A stretch of DNA of 10,026 bases from Actinomycetes bacterium. Lineage in GTDB: Bacteria > Actinomycetota > Acidimicrobiia > Acidimicrobiales > Bog-793. The stretch is from NCBI GenBank assembly GCA_021785095.1, contig JAJYGM010000788.1, positions 1 to 10,026 on the forward strand, read 5' to 3'. Below, in pieces: positions 6,619 to 10,026 of the stretch. The translations under genes were made by a program, and so were the position numbers. Within the stretch, counting starts at the first letter, position 1, and the number at the start of each line of letters is the position of its first letter. Under the pieces are notes generated by a model. That model was not told where the DNA came from and did not search any database. It saw only the letters and a list, made by a program, of their open reading frames with translations.

Positions 6619-7179
6619 CTAACGAGTACGCGTCCAGGCGTCGACGCGCGACAGCCGGTAGCTGGCGGTCTCTGTGATGTGCTGGGTCCCTTGCTTCACG
6701 TCGACATGGTCGAAGATGTCGACGACGTAGCCATCCTGCAGCTGGACCTTCGTGGTGAAGGTGCCCGAGACTGCAGCACGTTGAGACGGTGCGACGAGGT
6801 TCCGCGCGGGCTGGGTGTTGTCGAAGTAGGCACCGTGTGCCGAGAAGGCATCGATGGACAGCAGCGCACGGACCGGGGCGAGCACGTCGGTGGCCCTCGA
6901 TCCTGTGACCTTCTGGTGCTGCTCGATCTTGCCCGACGTGCCGATGAGCTTCTCGGTGAGGTGGTCCGGCGCGGTGAAGCTGAAGGAGATGACGCTTCCC
7001 GAGAGCTGGCTCGAGGTGTACGCACCGACCACCCGGCTCGCCTGGAGGGTCTCTCCGGCGCCGTTGTGCACGGCGAGGTCCACGCCTGTCGGCGCCTCGA
7101 AAGCTCCGAGGACCGCGCCTCCGGCCGCGAGGAGGCTCATCACGCCGACGAGGACGAACGCCAGTGGGAAACGCCGCAT
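6619..7179 (-). CDS. Secreted or membrane-anchored protein of unknown function
   Basis: I do not recognise a family for this 186-residue protein. Residues 1-3 are MRR, followed by a strongly hydrophobic stretch (about 5-27, PLAFVLVGVMSLLAAGGAVLGAF). This is a signal peptide or N-terminal anchor without a lipobox cysteine. The rest (about 30-186) is polar and rich in alternating Val/Thr/Ser segments that look like beta strands (SGSVISFSFTAPDHLTEKL, SGTFTTKVQLQDGYVVDIF). It contains no cysteine and is predicted to lie outside the membrane. The pattern loosely recalls LolA/LppX-like lipid-carrier beta-halfbarrels, but that is only an impression. ATG at 7179 is preceded closely by GAGGG, a poor spacing. 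It sits 39 bases after the glycosyltransferase stop and 42 before the nucleosidase start, so a shared transcript is likely. Confidence 0.75.
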   Translation of the reverse strand: MRRFPLAFVLVGVMSLLAAGGAVLGAFEAPTGVDLAVHNGAGETLQASRVVGAYTSSQLSGSVISFSFTAPDHLTEKLIGTSGKIEQHQKVTGSRATDVLAPVRALLSIDAFSAHGAYFDNTQPARNLVAPSQRAAVSGTFTTKVQLQDGYVVDIFDHVDVKQGTQHITETASYRLSRVDAWTRTR

Positions 7180-7218
7180 GCCCTCAGGGTACCCGGGATC
7201 TCGGGGCCGGCCGGACAG

Positions 7219-8310
7219 TCAACGCTGCGGCGGTCGTGCGCCTGCTGCCTCGCGCACGAGATCGACGAAGTGGGCCGCCGACGCGGCCAGGCCGAACGCG
7301 TCGACCCGACGCCGGGCCGCTTCCGAGAGCCTTCGACGGAGCTCCGCATCGGTGGCCACCCGGTGGATCGCGGCGGCGAACCGCAACGGGTCCTTTGTCG
7401 CGAGGAGGAGGCCCGCGTCGCCGACCGTCTCGGGCACCGCGCTCGCGCCGTACGCGACGACCGGTACGCCGTGCCCCATCGCCTCGACGATCGGGACGCA
7501 GAAGCCCTCGTGCTCCGAGGCGCACACGAAGACGTCCGCGTCGCGGAAGTAGGCCTCCAGCACCGAAGGGTCGACCGAACCCGTGATCTCCACGACTTCG
7601 TCGAGGCCGAGGTCGTGGACGAAGGCGGCCAGCGCCGGGCCGTAGCGCTCGCCGAGCGGTGAGCCCACGAGCCGAAGCCGAGCCAGGGGGTCGAAGACGC
7701 GCCGGTAGACGGAGAGCACCTTCACGAGGTCGTGCGGAGCCTTGTGAGGTGAGATCTTCCCGACGAAGAGGAGGTCGATCCCGCCTCCCGCCTTGGCCGC
7801 GCCGAGCCTTTTCGTCGCCCGGGAGTCCGGAGACGGGCCTGCCCGCGTCATGTCGATGAGCAGGGGGGCCACTGCGGTCCTCGTGTACCCTGCGCCGACG
7901 AGCTCGAGCTCGTTGAAGCGCGAGTCCGCGACGGCGAGCAAGGAGCGCGACGCCAGTCGCTCGAGCTGAGCCCGGCCCAGTGAGGCCTCGTAGGCGACTG
8001 CAGGCTCCCAGGGCGCGAGCAGCTCCGCCGGGGTGATGTTGTGGTAGTTCACCAGCTTGGGCTCGTCGCGCGCCATGAGCGCGTCGAACACCGGGCTGCC
8101 GATCGACGCCTGGTAGAGCAGGAACCGCTCGCGGGTGTGACGGCCGAGCATGCCGATGGGCCTCCCGACGTCCGCCATGTCGGGGGTGCAGGTCCCGTAG
8201 AAGATGTCGGACGCGATGCCCGCCCTGCGCAATGCCTGCGTGAGGTTCACGGTGTGCACGCCGATGGCGTCGCGGCTGGCGAGCGACGGGATCACCTGGT
8301 CGACGCGCAC
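7219..8310 (-). CDS. Glycosyltransferase family 4 protein
   Basis: A GT-B retaining glycosyltransferase of 363 residues from the chosen start, using a sugar nucleotide to build an envelope glycan, glycolipid or glycoconjugate. The N-terminus MRVDQVIPSLASRDAIGVHT is the usual first strand and glycine loop. LVNYHNITP (87-94) is in the acceptor half. VGKISPHKAPHDL (183-195) carries the phosphate-contacting lysine, and EGFCVPIVEAMGHGVPVVAY (268-287) gives the EX7E motif with E268 and E276. No signal or membrane helix is seen, so it works at the inner membrane face or in the cytoplasm. GTG at 8310 matches the family N-terminus. GTG at 8349 would add 13 unusual residues with two cysteines. No Shine-Dalgarno sequence precedes 8310, but a TACACT box stands 8 bases upstream. 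First gene of a likely three-gene operon, divergent from the SpoIID gene. The donor sugar cannot be read. Confidence 0.88.
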   Translation of the reverse strand: MRVDQVIPSLASRDAIGVHTVNLTQALRRAGIASDIFYGTCTPDMADVGRPIGMLGRHTRERFLLYQASIGSPVFDALMARDEPKLVNYHNITPAELLAPWEPAVAYEASLGRAQLERLASRSLLAVADSRFNELELVGAGYTRTAVAPLLIDMTRAGPSPDSRATKRLGAAKAGGGIDLLFVGKISPHKAPHDLVKVLSVYRRVFDPLARLRLVGSPLGERYGPALAAFVHDLGLDEVVEITGSVDPSVLEAYFRDADVFVCASEHEGFCVPIVEAMGHGVPVVAYGASAVPETVGDAGLLLATKDPLRFAAAIHRVATDAELRRRLSEAARRRVDAFGLAASAAHFVDLVREAAGARPPQR

Positions 8311-8447
8311 GGGCCATGAGTGTAGGCACGAGCACGCAGCGGCCTGCACCGCACGCGGCGAGTCGCTCTTTCATCACGACGACGCGGGGTCCGCGGGCCG
8401 ATGTTGGCGGACGGCTAGCATTGCGTATCGCACGTAGCACCTACCTC
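8311..8447. promoter_or_regulatory. Divergent promoter region between the glycosyltransferase and SpoIID genes
   Basis: A 137-base gap that must hold promoters for both directions. On the + side a TAGCAT hexamer (8416-8421) could be a -10 for the SpoIID gene, without a recognisable -35. A 5-base-stem hairpin CGCGG/CCGCG (8383-8395) lies in the middle and could be an operator. Nothing here identifies a regulator. Confidence 0.35.
8319..8324 (-). promoter_or_regulatory. Candidate -10 box for a leaderless glycosyltransferase transcript
   Basis: On the - strand TACACT (8324-8319) matches TANNNT and ends 8 bases before GTG 8310. Transcription would then begin at or within a couple of bases of the start codon. 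This fits a leaderless message and the missing Shine-Dalgarno sequence. No good -35 is visible. Confidence 0.35.
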
Positions 8448-10026
8448 GTGGCGGTGCGCCGTCTCGTCACCCTCCTCGGCGTCTCTGCGCTGTGCGGCGT
8501 GCTGACCACCGTCTGGACGCACGGCGCTGGTGCGACGGCACGGACGCCCGGCTCCGCGAAGCGGGGTGCGCCGCTCGAGCGAACGACCCGCGCGACGCAC
8601 GCGGCTCGCTCGACGCTCAGGTCTCGTGCGACGTTCACGTCTCGTGCGACGCTCACGTCCGACGCAGTCGACGTCCGGGTCGCGATGACCGAGAACGACA
8701 CAGGCGAGCTCGTCGCAGCGTCTTCGAGCGGCGTTCTCGTCGCCACGGGGACGACGGGCGCAGAGGCGGTCGCCTACACGCCCGACGGCAACGGAACCTG
8801 GTCGGTGGCGACCGGCACAGGCTGCGGCGGACCGTGGACGAAGGCCGCAGGGGAGCGCGTCACGACACCGGTCGTGCGGCCCGCGACCTCGGGCGCGCTC
8901 GTCACGCTCTGCGCGGACGACGGGACACAGCTGCCGGTGCAGGGTGCGCTCGAGGGCGTCTACAACTCGGCGGGGGAGGCCCGCACCGTCAACACGCTCC
9001 CGCTCGAGGAGTACGTCGCGGATGTCGTGCCGGGCGAGTCGATCTCGGACTGGGGGACAGTCGGCGCATCCGGGCCGCAGGGCCGGCCCTGGGGGTTCCA
9101 GGAGCTGGAGGCGCAGGCGGTCGCGGTCCGCTCGTTCGTGCTCGCGTCGCCGGGCGGCTACGGCGGCTACGCGACAACCTGCGACCTCACCTGCCAGAGC
9201 TACCGAGGGGCCAGGTACCTGACGGCGAACAGCACCGCCGCTGCGCAGGACACCGCGGGTGAGGTGATGGTGATGCCGGACGGCTCCATCGCCCCCACCG
9301 AGTACTCGTCATCGACCGGCGGCTACACCTCGGGCAGCGAGGAGGGCTCCCCCTTCGCACCGGTGCCCGACGCAGGTGACGCGGTGTGCCTCACACCGTC
9401 GAACCCCGGGCTGTGCAACCCGAGCCACGACTGGACGAAGACCGTCCCGCTAGCCTCGATCCACGCGACGTGGCCGGGAGAGGGGACATCGCCGACGGTG
9501 ACGGTCTCGGGGCGCAACGGCTACGGGACATGGGGCGGGCGCGCCACGGAGGTCTCGATCTCGGGGAACGGCACGAGCCAGTCCGTCACAGCGGCCGTCT
9601 TCGTACGCGCGCTCGACCTGAAGTCGAGCTACTTCACGATCTCCCAGGCGGCCAGGTCGATCGTGGTCACCGGCCACGGCTGGGGGCACGGGATCGGGAT
9701 GGGTCAGTGGGGAGCCTTCGGCTACGCCGTCGGGACAGACGGCGGCCAGGGCAATTGGACCTGGCAGCGGATCGTCGAGCACTACTACGCCCCTGCGACG
9801 ATCCAGACCCTGCGTGGCACGGGCGGGACCTCCTTCTCGGACGCCCGGGTCGCGGGCCCGACAACCGACAGCACCGCCGCCCACGAGCTCGAGCACCAGT
9901 TCGCAGCTGCGTCCGGCAGATGCCCGGGCACCGGTTCGACACGGCCCGTCGTGCTCGCCACCGACGCCGCGTACCCCGACGCGTTGGCGAGCGCCCCGCT
10001 CGCGCGCGCGCTCCGCACGGGGACGC
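8448..10026 (+). CDS. Secreted SpoIID/LytB-domain protein with C-terminal CWB2 repeat (3' end cut off)
   Basis: Extracellular protein of at least 526 residues, open to the right edge. From GTG 8448 the N-terminus AVRRLVTLLGVSALCGVLTTVWTHGAGA is a clear Sec signal peptide; GTG 8454 is a close alternative. No Shine-Dalgarno sequence is seen. A hexapeptide repeat follows (about 54-71). The SpoIID/LytB domain (about 110-450) shows NTLPLEEYVADVVPGES (182-198), where E197 matches the catalytic glutamate of SpoIID transglycosylases. It also has LEAQAVAVRSFVL, STGGYTSG and GHGWGHGIGMGQWGA (409-423). From about 465, RVAGPTTDSTAAHEL and RPVVLATDAAYPDALASAPLA match a cell-wall-binding type 2 repeat, usually found as three copies that attach proteins to wall polymers. 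SpoIID enzymes cut glycan strands lacking stem peptides; outside spore formers their role is remodelling, inferred here. Cysteines at about 130 and in the TCDLTCQ segment may form disulfides. Confidence 0.9.
   Translation, partial: MAVRRLVTLLGVSALCGVLTTVWTHGAGATARTPGSAKRGAPLERTTRATHAARSTLRSRATFTSRATLTSDAVDVRVAMTENDTGELVAASSSGVLVATGTTGAEAVAYTPDGNGTWSVATGTGCGGPWTKAAGERVTTPVVRPATSGALVTLCADDGTQLPVQGALEGVYNSAGEARTVNTLPLEEYVADVVPGESISDWGTVGASGPQGRPWGFQELEAQAVAVRSFVLASPGGYGGYATTCDLTCQSYRGARYLTANSTAAAQDTAGEVMVMPDGSIAPTEYSSSTGGYTSGSEEGSPFAPVPDAGDAVCLTPSNPGLCNPSHDWTKTVPLASIHATWPGEGTSPTVTVSGRNGYGTWGGRATEVSISGNGTSQSVTAAVFVRALDLKSSYFTISQAARSIVVTGHGWGHGIGMGQWGAFGYAVGTDGGQGNWTWQRIVEHYYAPATIQTLRGTGGTSFSDARVAGPTTDSTAAHELEHQFAAASGRCPGTGSTRPVVLATDAAYPDALASAPLARALRTGT
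8605..8658 (+). repeat. Three tandem 18-base repeats inside the SpoIID gene
   Basis: Units at 8605-8622, 8623-8640 and 8641-8658 share the core CTCG(T/C)(G/T)CGACG(C/T)TCA. Units 2 and 3 differ at one base. In frame they encode R-S-T-L-R-S, R-A-T-F-T-S and R-A-T-L-T-S. The tract lies just after the signal peptide in a Thr/Arg/Ala-rich linker, before the SpoIID domain. Three exact-length units suggest replication slippage, and copy number may vary among strains. Confidence 0.8.

Noticed and set aside
5995..7662. A 555-codon open frame on the + strand across the nucleosidase, secreted-protein and glycosyltransferase genes
   Set aside because: It lies antisense to three genes with clear motifs or signal sequence. 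Its product is Arg/Asp/Gly-rich with no family resemblance, as expected for a shadow frame in GC-rich DNA.
7184..8440. A 418-codon - strand frame overlapping the glycosyltransferase in another phase
   Set aside because: Its product is Arg/Gly-rich without motifs, while the chosen frame contains the full GT-B motif set.
8492..9262. A + strand frame of 256 codons overlapping the SpoIID gene
   Set aside because: The SpoIID domain, signal peptide and CWB2 repeat are all in a different phase that stays open to the window end. This one is a shadow.
10001..10011. Run of alternating CG at the window end
   Set aside because: It is explained by Leu-Ala-Arg-Ala-Leu codons in the CWB2 repeat; it is short and common in DNA of this GC content.
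1..10026. CRISPR arrays, tRNA or rRNA genes, insertion sequences, toxin-antitoxin pairs
   Set aside because: I looked for regular spaced repeats, tRNA-like TTCGA arms with acceptor pairing, transposase motifs and short paired genes on both strands, and saw none.

Overview
The window is very GC-rich throughout, with coding on both strands and strong GC bias at third codon positions. It holds a LivH-LivM fused permease, a SpoIID/LytB protein running into a cell-wall-binding type 2 repeat, several GTG starts and several genes without a Shine-Dalgarno sequence. Together these point to a high-GC actinobacterium. A deep lineage such as Acidimicrobiia or Thermoleophilia is plausible, but the sequence alone does not settle it.

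Left part (1-3191, + strand): the end of a branched-chain amino acid type (HAAT family) ABC importer operon. A fused LivH-LivM permease, cut by the window edge, is followed by livG and livF. Each gene overlaps the next by 1 to 4 bases, so the three are almost certainly translated together. The substrate-binding protein is not in the window and may lie upstream. Most sequence degeneracy in the two ATPases falls on one of the two composite ATP sites, which suggests an asymmetric motor.

Middle (3192-5452): after 234 bases containing a GC-rich hairpin comes a stand-alone condensation-domain protein on the + strand. It has lost the catalytic histidine of the HHxxxDG motif. It converges with a TetR-family regulator on the - strand.

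A 407-base stretch (5453-5859) has no credible gene. It holds a relatively AT-rich patch, a 65-base imperfect inverted repeat and a GC hairpin.

Right part (5860-8310, - strand): three genes in a row with gaps of 39 and 42 bases. In transcription order they are a family-4 glycosyltransferase, a small secreted or membrane-anchored protein of unknown function, and a nucleosidase of the MTA/SAH-nucleosidase type that keeps the catalytic acids. They are likely one operon, read away from a divergent + strand gene.

Far right (8448-10026, + strand): a secreted SpoIID/LytB-type peptidoglycan enzyme with a signal peptide, a short hexapeptide tandem repeat after it, a full SpoIID domain and the start of a CWB2 repeat, cut by the window end. 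With the glycosyltransferase this forms a small envelope locus. I see no rRNA, tRNA, CRISPR array, insertion sequence or phage gene. Nothing here amounts clearly to a new defence or mobile system. The most unusual items are the His-less condensation protein, the asymmetric LivG/LivF pair and the inverted-repeat island.
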